NCBI GenBank assembly: GCA_963930955.1
Contig: OZ006967.1
Coordinates: 620,001-684,000 of the forward strand
Direction: 5' to 3'
Source of the DNA: Scatomonas sp963930955
Lineage (GTDB): Bacteria > Bacillota > Clostridia > Lachnospirales > Lachnospiraceae
DNA length: 64,000 nucleotides
Positions 1-8,131 of the stretch are shown here, piece after piece. The notes beneath the pieces are model-generated. The model had not been told where the DNA came from, did no database searches, and saw only the letters and a list, made by a program, of their open reading frames with translations. Numbering within the stretch: the stretch's first letter is position 1; each line of letters begins with the position of its first letter. The translations under genes and the position numbers were made by a program.

Positions 1-1483
1 TCTGCACCTCCGGACTCATTCCCACAAAAGTATGGGAGAGACGCTCCGTTTCTTCTCCGATTTTTCTTTCCTTTTCCAGAACCTCTTTGTACTGTTCCTC
101 GCTTACCAGCCCCGCTTCATAGCCATATTTCCGCAATCTGAGATCCGCGTTATCCTGCCGCAGAAGAAGACGGTACTCCGCCCGGCTGGTCATCATCCGG
201 TAAGGCTCATGGGTTTCCTTGGTAACCAGATCATCAATCAGCACGCCAATGTAAGCTTCTGACCGGTCAAGGATCAGCGGATCCTTTCCCTGGATTTCCC
301 GGACTGCATTAATTCCGGCCATAAGTCCCTGAGCAGCCGCCTCCTCATAGCCGGAACTTCCATTAAACTGGCCGCCGGAAAAAAGTCCGCGGATCTTTTT
401 AAACTCCAGAGAAGCCTTCAGCTGTACAGGGTTGATACAGTCATATTCAATCGCGTAGGCGTTGCGGACAATCCTGGCATGTTCCAGACCTGCCACGGAA
501 TGGTACATGGCTTCCTGCACATCTTCCGGAAGAGAACTGGACATGCCCCCCACATACATTTCGTTTGTATAAAGCCCCTCCGGCTCCAGAAATACCTGAT
601 GGCGGTTTTTATCAGCAAATTTTACCACTTTATCTTCAATGGAGGGGCAGTATCTGGGGCCTGTTCCCTGGATCCTGCCGGAATACAGGGGAGAACGGTC
701 CAGATTTTCCCGGATGATTTCATGGGTTTTTTCATTTGTGTAGGTCAGCCAGCAGGAAACCTGAGAGATCTGCACACTTTCCGGATCTGTTGAAAAGGAA
801 AAAGGAATTACCCTTTCATCCCCCAGCTGTTCCTGCATTTTACTGAAATCTACGGTTCTTCCGTCTATCCTTGCCGGAGTTCCTGTTTTGAACCGCAGCA
901 TTTCAATACCGTTTTTTTTCAGAGATTCCGTCAGATGGGTGGCTGCCTGCAGGCCATTGGGGCCTGTATAGGTACTGACGTCCCCGTAAATACATCTGGC
1001 ATTTAAATAAACACCTGTACAGAGCACAGCCGCACGGCAGTAATACACAGCTCCTGAAACTGTTTTAACTCCCTTCAGAATTCCGTTTTCCGTCTCAATT
1101 TCGGAAACCTCCGCCTGCTTTATGGTGAGATGTTCTGTATTTTCCAGAACTTTTCTCATACTTCTGCTGTACTCGCTTTTATCCGCCTGGGCTCTGAGGG
1201 AATGAACCGCCGGTCCTTTAGATTTATTCAGCATTTTGGACTGGATAAAGGTTCTGTCAATATTTTTCCCCATTTCTCCTCCCAGGGCATCGATTTCTCT
1301 TACCAGATGGCCTTTGGAGGTTCCTCCAATATTGGGATTGCAGGGCATAAGGGCAATACTGTCTACACTGACTGTAAAAAGAATTGTTTCCATTCCCAGT
1401 CTGGCTGCTGCCAGCGCCGCTTCACAGCCTGCATGCCCGGCTCCGATCACCGCAATATCATAATGTTCTTCTACTCTTGGCAT
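1..1483 (-). CDS. mnmG: tRNA uridine-5-carboxymethylaminomethyl modification enzyme MnmG, partial (C-terminus off window)
   Basis: FAD-dependent subunit of the MnmE-MnmG complex, which installs the (carboxymethyl)aminomethyl group at C5 of wobble uridine in several tRNAs. The frame is open from an ATG at 1483 to the window edge, giving 494 of the roughly 625 residues usual for the family. The N-terminus has the FAD-binding GxGxxG motif (G14, G16, G19), followed by family-typical stretches such as NPNIGGTSKGHLVREIDALGG and, further on, GTPARIDGRT. It starts 12 bases after the mnmE stop, in the classical operon rpmH-rnpA-yidD-yidC-jag-mnmE-mnmG. Nothing is unusual apart from truncation by the window. 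Identification is by clear motif recognition. Confidence 0.96.
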   Translation of the reverse strand, partial: MPRVEEHYDIAVIGAGHAGCEAALAAARLGMETILFTVSVDSIALMPCNPNIGGTSKGHLVREIDALGGEMGKNIDRTFIQSKMLNKSKGPAVHSLRAQADKSEYSRSMRKVLENTEHLTIKQAEVSEIETENGILKGVKTVSGAVYYCRAAVLCTGVYLNARCIYGDVSTYTGPNGLQAATHLTESLKKNGIEMLRFKTGTPARIDGRTVDFSKMQEQLGDERVIPFSFSTDPESVQISQVSCWLTYTNEKTHEIIRENLDRSPLYSGRIQGTGPRYCPSIEDKVVKFADKNRHQVFLEPEGLYTNEMYVGGMSSSLPEDVQEAMYHSVAGLEHARIVRNAYAIEYDCINPVQLKASLEFKKIRGLFSGGQFNGSSGYEEAAAQGLMAGINAVREIQGKDPLILDRSEAYIGVLIDDLVTKETHEPYRMMTSRAEYRLLLRQDNADLRLRKYGYEAGLVSEEQYKEVLEKERKIGEETERLSHTFVGMSPEVQ

Positions 1484-1495
1484 CTTATCCACCCT

Positions 1496-2878
1496 TTACT
1501 TTCCTGTACAGAATTTGGAAAAAATTTCATTTACCAGATCTTCTCCCACCGATTCTCCCAAAATATTTCCCAGCGCCTCATAGGCGCCCATCAGATCAAT
1601 AGAGAAAAAATCCTCCGGCATACCTTCATAAATGCTGTTTTCCACCAGTTCCAGGCTTTTTTCCGCCTCTTCCAGAGCCTGACGGTGTCTGACACTGGTA
1701 ATATAGATTTCGTCGCTTAAAGAAATGCCGCCCTGAAAAAACAGCTGCTGGACCGCTCCTTCCAGCTCCTCAATACCTTTCTTTTCTTTTACGGAAATTG
1801 AGATCACCGGCGCATCCAGTTTGTTTCTTACTTCCTGTTCCTCCACCGCTGTCTCAAGATCATTTTTATTTAAAAGTACAATGGTCTTTTTATCCTGGAT
1901 TAATTCTATGATTTTTTCGTCATTTTCATCCAAAGGCATCGATCCGTCCACTACATACAAAATCAGATCCGCATCTCCTGCCTGCTCTCTGGCTCTTTCA
2001 ATTCCGATTTTCTCCACAGGATTTGCTGACTCACGGATACCGGCTGTATCCAGCAGTCTTAATGTAATGCCCCGGATATTGATCTGTTCCTCCACAATAT
2101 CCCTGGTGGTTCCCTCGATTTCTGTTACAATGGCCTTTTCTTCTCCCGCCAGCAGATTCAGCAGTGAAGATTTTCCTGCGTTCGGCCTTCCCAGAATTAC
2201 AGTTTTAATCCCCTCCTGCATAAGCTTGCCCTGTCCGGAACCGGCGATTAATTTATGTATTCTTTTTTTCTGTTCCTTTACCACCTGATCCAGTTTTTCC
2301 GGATATCCCGTCAGATCCATGTGTTCCGGATCGTCCAGGGCAGATTCAATGTAAGCGATCTCATACAGCAGTTTTTCTCTGATTTCCTGTATTTCCTTTT
2401 TTACAGAGCCCTGAAGCTGGCGAAAAGAATTTTTTAGAGCATACTCGTTTTTTGCCTGTATCAGATCCATGACCGCTTCCGCCTGGGAAAGATCCATGCG
2501 TCCGTTTAAAAAAGCTCTTCTGGTAAATTCTCCCGGTTCCGCCAGCCTGGCCCCTGCCTGCAAAGCCGCTTCCAGGATTTTATTCATTGCCAGGATTCCC
2601 CCGTGACAGTCTATCTCTACGGTATCCTCGCCGGTATAAGAATGAGGAGCCCGTAAAACCGCAGCAAGCACTTCATCTACCGGCTGTCCATTTTCCAGAA
2701 TCCATCCGTAATGGATCGTATTTCCTTTCTGGCAGGATAATTTTTTTCCGTTTTTTCCCTGAAAAATCTTATCTGCCGCAGACAAAGCCTCTTTTCCGCT
2801 GATCCTTACAATGCCAATGCCTCCCGGCGCCATAGCGGTAGATACAGCTGCTATGGTATCTTCATAAAAATCTGCCAT
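1496..2878 (-). CDS. mnmE: tRNA modification GTPase MnmE
   Basis: GTPase partner of MnmG in wobble-uridine modification (also called TrmE). At 460 residues it is full length. An N-terminal tetrahydrofolate-binding domain (about 1-120) is followed by a helical domain interrupted by a Ras-like G domain. G1 is GRPNAGKS at 230-237, switch threonines are at 257-258, DTAG is at 277-280 and NKND at 337-340. The protein ends in C-T-G-K (457-460), a variant of the usual C-[IL]-G-K tail whose cysteine is needed for modification. The ATG at 2878 matches the family N-terminus. It is co-transcribed with mnmG and lies 61 bases downstream of jag. Confidence 0.97.
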   Translation of the reverse strand: MADFYEDTIAAVSTAMAPGGIGIVRISGKEALSAADKIFQGKNGKKLSCQKGNTIHYGWILENGQPVDEVLAAVLRAPHSYTGEDTVEIDCHGGILAMNKILEAALQAGARLAEPGEFTRRAFLNGRMDLSQAEAVMDLIQAKNEYALKNSFRQLQGSVKKEIQEIREKLLYEIAYIESALDDPEHMDLTGYPEKLDQVVKEQKKRIHKLIAGSGQGKLMQEGIKTVILGRPNAGKSSLLNLLAGEEKAIVTEIEGTTRDIVEEQINIRGITLRLLDTAGIRESANPVEKIGIERAREQAGDADLILYVVDGSMPLDENDEKIIELIQDKKTIVLLNKNDLETAVEEQEVRNKLDAPVISISVKEKKGIEELEGAVQQLFFQGGISLSDEIYITSVRHRQALEEAEKSLELVENSIYEGMPEDFFSIDLMGAYEALGNILGESVGEDLVNEIFSKFCTGK

Positions 2879-2939
2879 TTCAGTTCTCTCCTTATGCGTG
2901 AAGAGGGCATCTCAGATTCTGAGACACCCTCTGACGACT

Positions 2940-3815
2940 TTACCGTTTCAGTGTAATGACTACATGGCGGTAGGGTTCATTTCCCTCGCTGTAAGTTTCC
3001 ACATATTTATTATTCTGCAAAGCTGAATGGATGATCCTTCTTTCATAAGGATTCATAGGCTCCAGAGATACCGGCTTTCTAGTTCTGCGCACCTTATAGG
3101 CAATATTCTTTGCCAGATTCTCCAGAGTTTCTTTTCTTCTCTTCCGGTAATTTTCCGTATCCAGCTTCACCCGTACATAGTCCTTCTGATCTCTGTTCAC
3201 TACCAGGCTTACCAGATACTGAAGAGAATCCAGGGTCTGACCTCTTTTCCCGATCAGGATTCCCATATCATCCCCGGAAAAATCGATATTCAGGCTTCCC
3301 TGCTCCTGATTATACTCCATGTTGATCTCCACAGGAAGTTCCATTGCCTTAAAGACCCCATCCAGAAAACTCTGGGCAGAGGCTTTCATCATTACGACCT
3401 CTTCCTCTGTCTTTTCGGCGGGAGCGGGTTTTTCTTCCGTTACAGGATTCTTTTTAGACACTTCATTTTTTGCAGGCTCTTTATGAACTGCCTCTTTTCT
3501 TCCTCCCTCTTTCTTAGGAAATTCCCTGCGGGGTACTTCTTTCTTTACAGGTTTTTCTTCCGGCTTGATTTCCGGAACAGGGGAGGGCTCTTTTTCTTCC
3601 GGAGCGGGAGCGGCGGACTCCTCCTCCAGTTCCCAGGCGGGCTCCTCTTTTTTACGTACCCGGATCACTGCCGGCTTGCTTCCAAATCCCAGAAATCCGG
3701 AACTTCCTTCACTGATTACCTGAATCTCTAATCTGTCGCTGGATACTTCCAGTTCAATACAAGCTTTCGTGATTGCTTCATCTACTGTTTTTGCAGATAC
3801 TTCTACGTAATCCAT
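2940..3815 (-). CDS. jag: Jag/KhpB RNA-binding protein (Jag-N, KH, R3H domains)
   Basis: Cytoplasmic RNA-binding protein (Jag, SpoIIIJ-associated; KhpB/EloR in streptococci), linked in other Firmicutes to cell elongation and sRNA binding. The 291 residues show a Jag N-terminal domain (about 1-50), a low-complexity Lys/Glu/Pro linker (about 55-140), a KH domain with the GKRGQT loop and a C-terminal R3H domain containing the expected R-x3-H pattern near NPYERRIIH. It starts 13 bases after the yidC stop, the conserved yidC-jag arrangement. The charged linker varies within the family, so its length is not remarkable. Confidence 0.95.
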   Translation of the reverse strand: MDYVEVSAKTVDEAITKACIELEVSSDRLEIQVISEGSSGFLGFGSKPAVIRVRKKEEPAWELEEESAAPAPEEKEPSPVPEIKPEEKPVKKEVPRREFPKKEGGRKEAVHKEPAKNEVSKKNPVTEEKPAPAEKTEEEVVMMKASAQSFLDGVFKAMELPVEINMEYNQEQGSLNIDFSGDDMGILIGKRGQTLDSLQYLVSLVVNRDQKDYVRVKLDTENYRKRRKETLENLAKNIAYKVRRTRKPVSLEPMNPYERRIIHSALQNNKYVETYSEGNEPYRHVVITLKR

Positions 3816-3828
3816 ATGCCTTCCCCCC

Positions 3829-5088
3829 TTACCTTTTCTTTTTACTGTTCTTCAGATCAAACTGGCGCACCATATTTGCCTTGGCTGTAATACTGTCCGG
3901 TCGTGCATTGTCATTGTAGTAGCCTGTGGAATCCTCTCCGGAAACAGCATTATTTTTATTATCATATTTTTTAATATTTTTCACATTTACATGAGCCTGA
4001 TTGGTAATCTTGCTCTGAGGCAGACCTTTTTTGGCTCTCTTTTTTTCCTGCTTTTCCTGGCTCTTCCGGATCAGCTCCTCCGCGTCCATCCTGGCGATCC
4101 TTCGGTTAATAACCACCTGCTGGATGCAGCGGATCACAGCGCCGGCGATCCAGTAGATTCCGATACCCATGGAAAGCGTCACGCAGATAAATGCCGAAAA
4201 GATAGGCATAATCAGATTCATCATTCTCATGGAACTTCCCATGGAATCATTGGCATCTGTATTATTTACCTGCTGCGGCATCAGCTTATAGTTCAGCCAC
4301 TGGGTAAACCAGGCCAGAACCGGAACTAAAACAGCGATAATTACCAGAACCCAGGTTCCTGCGGCGATCCCGCTCTGGATTACATCCCAGGGGGACTGAG
4401 AAATGTTGATTCCCAGAAAACTGTTAATCCGCTCACTCTGGGAAGCTACATCTGCAATAGATGACTGCAGTCCGCTAAACTGCTGCACATCCGCCAGTTT
4501 TTCCCACTGATCCGGTTTCAGCATATAAAGAAAATCAACAACCTTGGTCTGGGTCAGGCTTTCTCCGAAAGCCACCCGGATGCTGTTGCTCTCCGCAAAA
4601 GCTGTGAGGATCTCGTGAGAATTGGTGATCCCGATGATCTGATCCGCTAAACCGCTGAAAATATTCGCTACCTTGCTGATATAGCCGGGAATATGGTAAA
4701 TAACCTGATACAGACCAAACAGAATGGGCAGCTGGATCAGCATGGGAAGACAGCTTCCCATAGGCGAAATCCCGTATTTCTGCTGAAGAGCCATAGTCTC
4801 TTCCTGCATCTTCATCTGGGAAGCCTGATCTCTTTTTCCCTGATATTTTTTCTGTATTTTCTGCATTTCCGGCTGAATAATGGTCATCATCTTGGACATT
4901 TTCTGCTGCTTGATCTGCAGAGGCGTTAACAGCAGATAAGTGATGATGGTGTAAAGGATGATGGCAATACCCACGTTGGGAATGGAAATAGCGTCCAGCA
5001 CCCAATAGATGCCGTTCATAATCCATCCCAGCAGCTGAGCGATCCAGCCGATCACCGGCGTAGTTGATACGCTAAGTAAAATTTCCAA
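3829..5088 (-). CDS. yidC: Membrane protein insertase YidC/OxaA
   Basis: Inner-membrane insertase that inserts and folds membrane proteins with or without SecYEG; one copy in sporulating Firmicutes (SpoIIIJ) is needed for forespore gene activation. The protein has 419 residues, an N-terminal hydrophobic segment, the cytoplasmic coiled region rich in Lys/Gln/Met, the conserved ISPMGSCLPMLIQLPILFGLY segment, several transmembrane helices and a basic, Lys-rich C-terminal tail. No lipobox cysteine is visible at the N-terminus, unlike B. subtilis SpoIIIJ. It is longer than the B. subtilis paralogues because of an extended loop (about residues 150-220) and the tail. The conserved neighbours yidD upstream and jag downstream make the call secure. 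Confidence 0.96.
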   Translation of the reverse strand: MEILLSVSTTPVIGWIAQLLGWIMNGIYWVLDAISIPNVGIAIILYTIITYLLLTPLQIKQQKMSKMMTIIQPEMQKIQKKYQGKRDQASQMKMQEETMALQQKYGISPMGSCLPMLIQLPILFGLYQVIYHIPGYISKVANIFSGLADQIIGITNSHEILTAFAESNSIRVAFGESLTQTKVVDFLYMLKPDQWEKLADVQQFSGLQSSIADVASQSERINSFLGINISQSPWDVIQSGIAAGTWVLVIIAVLVPVLAWFTQWLNYKLMPQQVNNTDANDSMGSSMRMMNLIMPIFSAFICVTLSMGIGIYWIAGAVIRCIQQVVINRRIARMDAEELIRKSQEKQEKKRAKKGLPQSKITNQAHVNVKNIKKYDNKNNAVSGEDSTGYYNDNARPDSITAKANMVRQFDLKNSKKKR

Positions 5089-5121
5089 TTTGTTTTCCTC
5101 CCTGGATAAACAATCTTCTGT

Positions 5122-5331
5122 TTACGGCACTGGGTCGTAACCTCCTTTTGAAAAGGGGTTGCATCGCAGAATTCTCCAGACTGCCAGTAAACCTCCCTTA
5201 AGGGCGCCGTATTTTTGAATAGCCTCCAGGCCATACTGAGAACAGGTGGGAATATAAGGACATCTTGCACTCTTTAACGGCGACAGATACTTCTGATAAA
5301 AACGGATCATTTTAATTAATACTGTTTTCAT
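5122..5331 (-). CDS. yidD: Membrane protein insertion efficiency factor YidD
   Basis: Small (69 aa) amphipathic protein that improves insertion of YidC substrates. It carries the family signature: a CPYIPTCSQYGLEAI segment with two cysteines, then KGG and a C-terminal RCNPFSKGGYDPVP. Its start overlaps the 3' end of rnpA by 20 bases, the usual arrangement and one that suggests translational coupling. The stop lies 33 bases before yidC. The longer alternative frame over the same bases (5052-5270) lacks any family signature and is a shadow. Confidence 0.95.
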   Translation of the reverse strand: MKTVLIKMIRFYQKYLSPLKSARCPYIPTCSQYGLEAIQKYGALKGGLLAVWRILRCNPFSKGGYDPVP

Positions 5332-5677
5332 CCTGACTCTTTCTTTCTACAATCCGATGCAGCTTCCCCAGATGGTAAATTGCGCGTTCGATCTCATGGT
5401 ACCCGCAGTCCTTACTATTTACCCTGGCGATGATCACTACATCATATCCAATATGAAATAATTCTTCCTGAAGTCTGTATCCTTCCCGGATCAGACGGGT
5501 CAGCCGGTGGCGCACCACACTGTTTCCCACTTTTTTGCTGACCGATATGCCTATGCGGTTTTTTTCCAGCCGGTTTTCCCTTACATACATAACCAGATAT
5601 TTATTTGCGTAAGATGTTCCCTCCCGGTAAGCCAGCTGAAATTCTCTGTTCTTTTTTAAGCTCTCCGAATATTTCAT
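5312..5677 (-). CDS. rnpA: Ribonuclease P protein component
   Basis: Protein subunit of RNase P, which removes 5' leaders from pre-tRNA. It has 121 residues, normal for the family, with the N-terminal LKKNREFQ motif and the conserved helix VGNSVVRHRLTRLIREGYR. The textbook RNR box is RHR here, an Asn-to-His variant. I have no basis for calling it inactivating, and it may be usual in this lineage. It lies 52 bases after rpmH, as in nearly all bacteria. The RNA subunit gene (rnpB) was not seen in this window. Confidence 0.95.
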   Translation of the reverse strand: MKYSESLKKNREFQLAYREGTSYANKYLVMYVRENRLEKNRIGISVSKKVGNSVVRHRLTRLIREGYRLQEELFHIGYDVVIIARVNSKDCGYHEIERAIYHLGKLHRIVERKSQDENSIN

Positions 5678-5729
5678 ATCATTTCCTTATAAGAGAAGAA
5701 AAGACCACAGTAACTGCGGTCTTGGTGTT

Positions 5730-5864
5730 TTATGCTGATAATTCTTTTCTTCCTTTTAATCTTCTGGCAGCTAAAACTTTTCTTCCGCCCTTCGTGCTCA
5801 TTCTTGCTCTGAATCCATGAACTTTTGCTCTGGATCTTTTCTTAGGCTGAAATGTCATTTTCAT
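5730..5864 (-). CDS. rpmH: 50S ribosomal protein L34
   Basis: Ribosomal protein L34, 44 residues, very basic, beginning MKMTFQPKKRSRAKVHGFR and ending with the conserved GRKVLAARRLKGRKELSA. A longer in-frame extension reaches 6002, but the start at 5864 is chosen because it matches the family N-terminus and has a strong AAGGGAGGTG-type ribosome binding site at 5872-5881. The extension would have to be translated from inside the repeat element described next. First gene of the operon running to mnmG. Its promoter is inferred at 6216-6244, so the mRNA leader contains the whole 279-nt element. Confidence 0.97.
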   Translation of the reverse strand: MKMTFQPKKRSRAKVHGFRARMSTKGGRKVLAARRLKGRKELSA

Positions 5865-5887
5865 GATTCCGGCACCTCCCTTATTAT

Positions 5888-6166
5888 TAGCATCAGTGTA
5901 CAAGGGGCAACACGCTCCAAACCGCGTAATTTCGGTGATTTTCTGTGTTATCCTCAATCGGCGTACGTCCAGTACGCCTCTATCGTCTGCCTTGAAAATC
6001 ACCGAAATTCCTGCGGTTGGAGTCTTCGAGTCGTGAAGGTGCTGATTTGAGCCCCTTCAAGGCACTTGATCGACGCGTACAGAGACGTACGCGGAGGGAA
6101 AGTAACGCAGAAGGAGCTCAAATCAGCCCTTCAACGACCGTATTGTCCCCTTGTACACTGATGCTA
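5888..6166 (-). mobile_element. 279-bp structured repeat element, copy 1 (MITE-like), in rpmH leader
   Basis: Non-coding element bounded by perfect 20-bp inverted repeats (TAGCATCAGTGTACAAGGGG and its complement) that begin and end in TA. A second copy at 34749-35027 has the same length, lies in inverted orientation, and differs at only two positions by eye. Read on the minus strand it can fold into a terminal stem of about 27 bp with one bulged A, carrying two long imperfect hairpins (about 105 and 110 nt). Their tips are built on GCGTACG/CGTACGC-type palindromes. It encodes no plausible protein. It sits between the inferred rpmH promoter (6216-6244) and the rpmH ribosome binding site (5872-5881). 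The TA flanks and inverted ends suggest a MITE mobilised in trans; a structured RNA role is an alternative. Confidence 0.85.
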
Positions 6167-6215
6167 ACCTCTTATTAAGAATACATCTTATGCATGTTGA
6201 GAAAACATCATTTCA

Positions 6216-6244
6216 ATTATATGCATAAACCACCGGTACGTCAA
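6216..6244 (-). promoter_or_regulatory. Sigma-A-type promoter for the rpmH operon
   Basis: On the minus strand, TTGACG (6239-6244) and TATAAT (6216-6221) are separated by exactly 17 bases. Predicted transcription starts near 6209 and proceeds leftward through the 279-nt element into rpmH. It is the best promoter match between dnaA and rpmH on this strand. Confidence 0.75.
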
Positions 6245-6294
6245 GGAAAAATTTCTTTTTCTACTATAAATAACAGAACTTAGTTAACGTAAGA

Positions 6295-6422
6295 TTATCC
6301 ACATTTTGTGGATAACTTGTGGATAACTCAGCTCATAATTGTGAATATGTCAAAATTCGACCTGTTTTTTCCAATGTTTACGGGGTTTTATAATGTGCAT
6401 AATAAAATATACCTTATCCACA
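6295..6422. other. oriC: Origin region, DnaA-box cluster upstream of dnaA
   Basis: Consensus DnaA boxes (TTATCCACA) occur at 6295-6303, 6307-6315 (reverse), 6318-6326 (reverse) and 6414-6422, with a near-box (CTATCCACA) at 6534-6542 just before dnaA. Together with the cluster at 7893-8058 on the other side of dnaA this makes a bipartite origin as in many Firmicutes. The upstream cluster may also autoregulate dnaA. Surrounding DNA (6167-6554) is AT-rich and holds no gene. Confidence 0.88.
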
Positions 6423-6479
6423 ATTTATTTTTTTCCCGATCTTATGGAAACAAGGGCGGGCGCAATTTCACAAATTCTA

Positions 6480-6508
6480 TTGATAAATCCCCTTTTTTAT
6501 TATAAGAT
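6480..6508 (+). promoter_or_regulatory. Probable dnaA promoter
   Basis: TTGATA (6480-6485) and TAAGAT (6503-6508) are spaced by 17 bases, 46 bases before the dnaA ATG. It lies between the DnaA boxes at 6414 and 6534, consistent with autoregulation. Ribosome binding site CAGGAGATG is at 6540-6548. Confidence 0.65.
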
Positions 6509-6554
6509 ATATAAGGATAATTGGCTTTGAAAACTATCCACAGGAGATGTAAAA

Positions 6555-7892
6555 ATGGATATAATTAAGGAAAAATGGACAGAAATATTGGAGCTGGTGA
6601 GAGAAGAACATGAACTCAGCGAGGTATCTTTTAAGACATGGCTGAAACCTCTTACTGTACATAAAGTGGAAAACCATGTGGTTACGATCCTTGTTCCTTC
6701 TGAGCGAGTGGGACTTGATTATGTCAGTAAAAAATACACTCTTCCTCTTAAGGTAGCCATTGCCGAAATTACCGGGGAGGATTGTGAAATAGAATTTATC
6801 CTGCCGGAGGATATCAGAAGAATGGAAAAGTCCGAAACGGCCATGACTGTTTCCTCCGCCGCCGGTCTGAATCCCAAATATACCTTTAACACCTTTGTAG
6901 TTGGAAGCAACAACCAGTTTGCCCACGCAGCTTCTCTTGCGGTTGCAGAATCTCCGGGAGAAATCTACAACCCTCTTTTTTTGTATGGAGGCGTGGGACT
7001 TGGCAAAACCCATCTGATGCATTCCATCGCACATTTTATTATTGAACATAACCCGGATGCCAAGATTCTCTACGTGACCAGTGAAGAATTTACCAATGAA
7101 GTCATTGAAGCCATCCGGAACAGCAATAATTCCGCTCTTACCAAGTTCCGGGACAAGTATCGGAATATTGACGTGCTGCTGATCGACGACGTGCAGTTTA
7201 TCATAGGAAAGGAATCTACCCAGGAAGAATTTTTCCACACCTTCAACAGCCTGCATTCTGCCGGAAAACAGATTATTCTGTCCTCCGACCGTCCTCCCAA
7301 GGACATGGATATCCTGGAAGAGAGAATCCGTTCCCGTTTTGAATGGGGCCTCATGGCCGATATCCAGAGCCCGGACTACGAAACCAGAATGGCCATTCTC
7401 CGGAAAAAACAGGAGATGGACGGCTATGACGTGGGAAATGACGTAATCGAATATATTGCTCAGAATGTAAAATCCAATATCCGGGAACTGGAAGGTTCCA
7501 TGAACAAGGTCATTGCTCTGGCCAATCTGGAAAAAAGGGAGATTAACCTGGCTCTGGCAGAACAGGCTCTGGCAGACATTATCTCCCCCAATGAAAAAAA
7601 GGTGATCACTCCCGATTATATTATCAATGTAGTGGCGGAACACTTCAGCATTACGCCGGAAGACATTAAGGGCTCCAAGCGCAGCAGCAAAATCGCCTAT
7701 CCCCGCCAGATCTGCATGTACCTCTGCAATGAGATGACTTCCGTAAATCTGGAAGGGATCGGAAAGATCATGGGAGGAAAGGATCATTCTACCATCATCT
7801 ATGGCTGCAAAAAAATCGAGGGAGAGATCGCGAATTCCGAAACTGCCCGCAATACCATTGAACTTCTGAAAAAGAAGATCAATCCTTCCTGA
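6555..7892 (+). CDS. dnaA: Chromosomal replication initiator DnaA
   Basis: AAA+ initiator that binds DnaA boxes, forms an ATP-bound helical oligomer and opens oriC. At 445 residues it is full length. Domain I is about 1-75 and the short linker (domain II) about 85-108. AAA+ domain III has Walker A GGVGLGKT (145-152) and Walker B LLIDD (208-212). Domain IV has the DNA-binding helix-turn-helix and the signature around GGKDHSTI. The ATG at 6555 follows a clear ribosome binding site. It is flanked by DnaA-box clusters and followed by dnaN. The overlapping long antisense frame (6534-7787) is a shadow. Confidence 0.98.
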   Translation: MDIIKEKWTEILELVREEHELSEVSFKTWLKPLTVHKVENHVVTILVPSERVGLDYVSKKYTLPLKVAIAEITGEDCEIEFILPEDIRRMEKSETAMTVSSAAGLNPKYTFNTFVVGSNNQFAHAASLAVAESPGEIYNPLFLYGGVGLGKTHLMHSIAHFIIEHNPDAKILYVTSEEFTNEVIEAIRNSNNSALTKFRDKYRNIDVLLIDDVQFIIGKESTQEEFFHTFNSLHSAGKQIILSSDRPPKDMDILEERIRSRFEWGLMADIQSPDYETRMAILRKKQEMDGYDVGNDVIEYIAQNVKSNIRELEGSMNKVIALANLEKREINLALAEQALADIISPNEKKVITPDYIINVVAEHFSITPEDIKGSKRSSKIAYPRQICMYLCNEMTSVNLEGIGKIMGGKDHSTIIYGCKKIEGEIANSETARNTIELLKKKINPS

Positions 7893-8100
7893 TTATCCAC
7901 ATTATCCCTGTGAATACACGGTGGATAAATTGTTGATAACTTTTCATCAAAGTTATGCACACATTGCCAACATACTGTTTTCTGCTTTTCCACATAGTTA
8001 TCAAGTGGAAAAATCCTTGCGGAAACAGGGTTTAAGAGGGTTATCCACATATCCACGCCCCCTAAGAAGACTACTACGGATTATATATTTATTTCTTTTC
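7893..8100. other. oriC: Origin region, DnaA-box cluster and putative unwinding element between dnaA and dnaN
   Basis: Consensus or near-consensus boxes: TTATCCACA at 7893-7901, TTATGCACA at 7953-7961, TTATCCACA at 8041-8049, and degenerate ones at 7920-7928, 7931-7939 and 8050-8057. The last boxes are followed by a short GC-rich run (8055-8062), a repeating trinucleotide tract (about 8063-8079) that resembles DnaA-trios, then an AT-rich stretch (8081-8100) that could be the DNA unwinding element. The order box, GC run, trio, AT tract matches the basal unwinding system described in B. subtilis. The trio call is inference. Confidence 0.8.
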
Positions 8101-8131
8101 TCTGCACTACACCAGAAAGGAGCTGAACCAC

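Noticed and set aside
5730..6002. Extended rpmH reading frame of 90 codons
   Set aside because: The extra 46 codons lie in the repeat element; L34 is 44 residues and its own start has a strong ribosome binding site.
5817..6050. Short ORFs inside the repeat elements (also 34581-35097)
   Set aside because: They differ between strands, use no ribosome binding site and run through hairpin arms; they are by-products of the palindromes.
5888..6166. Interpretation of the 279-bp element as an IS or group II intron fragment
   Set aside because: No transposase or reverse transcriptase coding trace and no intron domain V-like hairpin seen; inverted ends with TA favour a MITE.
6534..7787. 417-codon frame antisense to dnaA
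   Set aside because: No ribosome binding site or recognisable family; it mirrors the codon pattern of dnaA, whose identity is certain.
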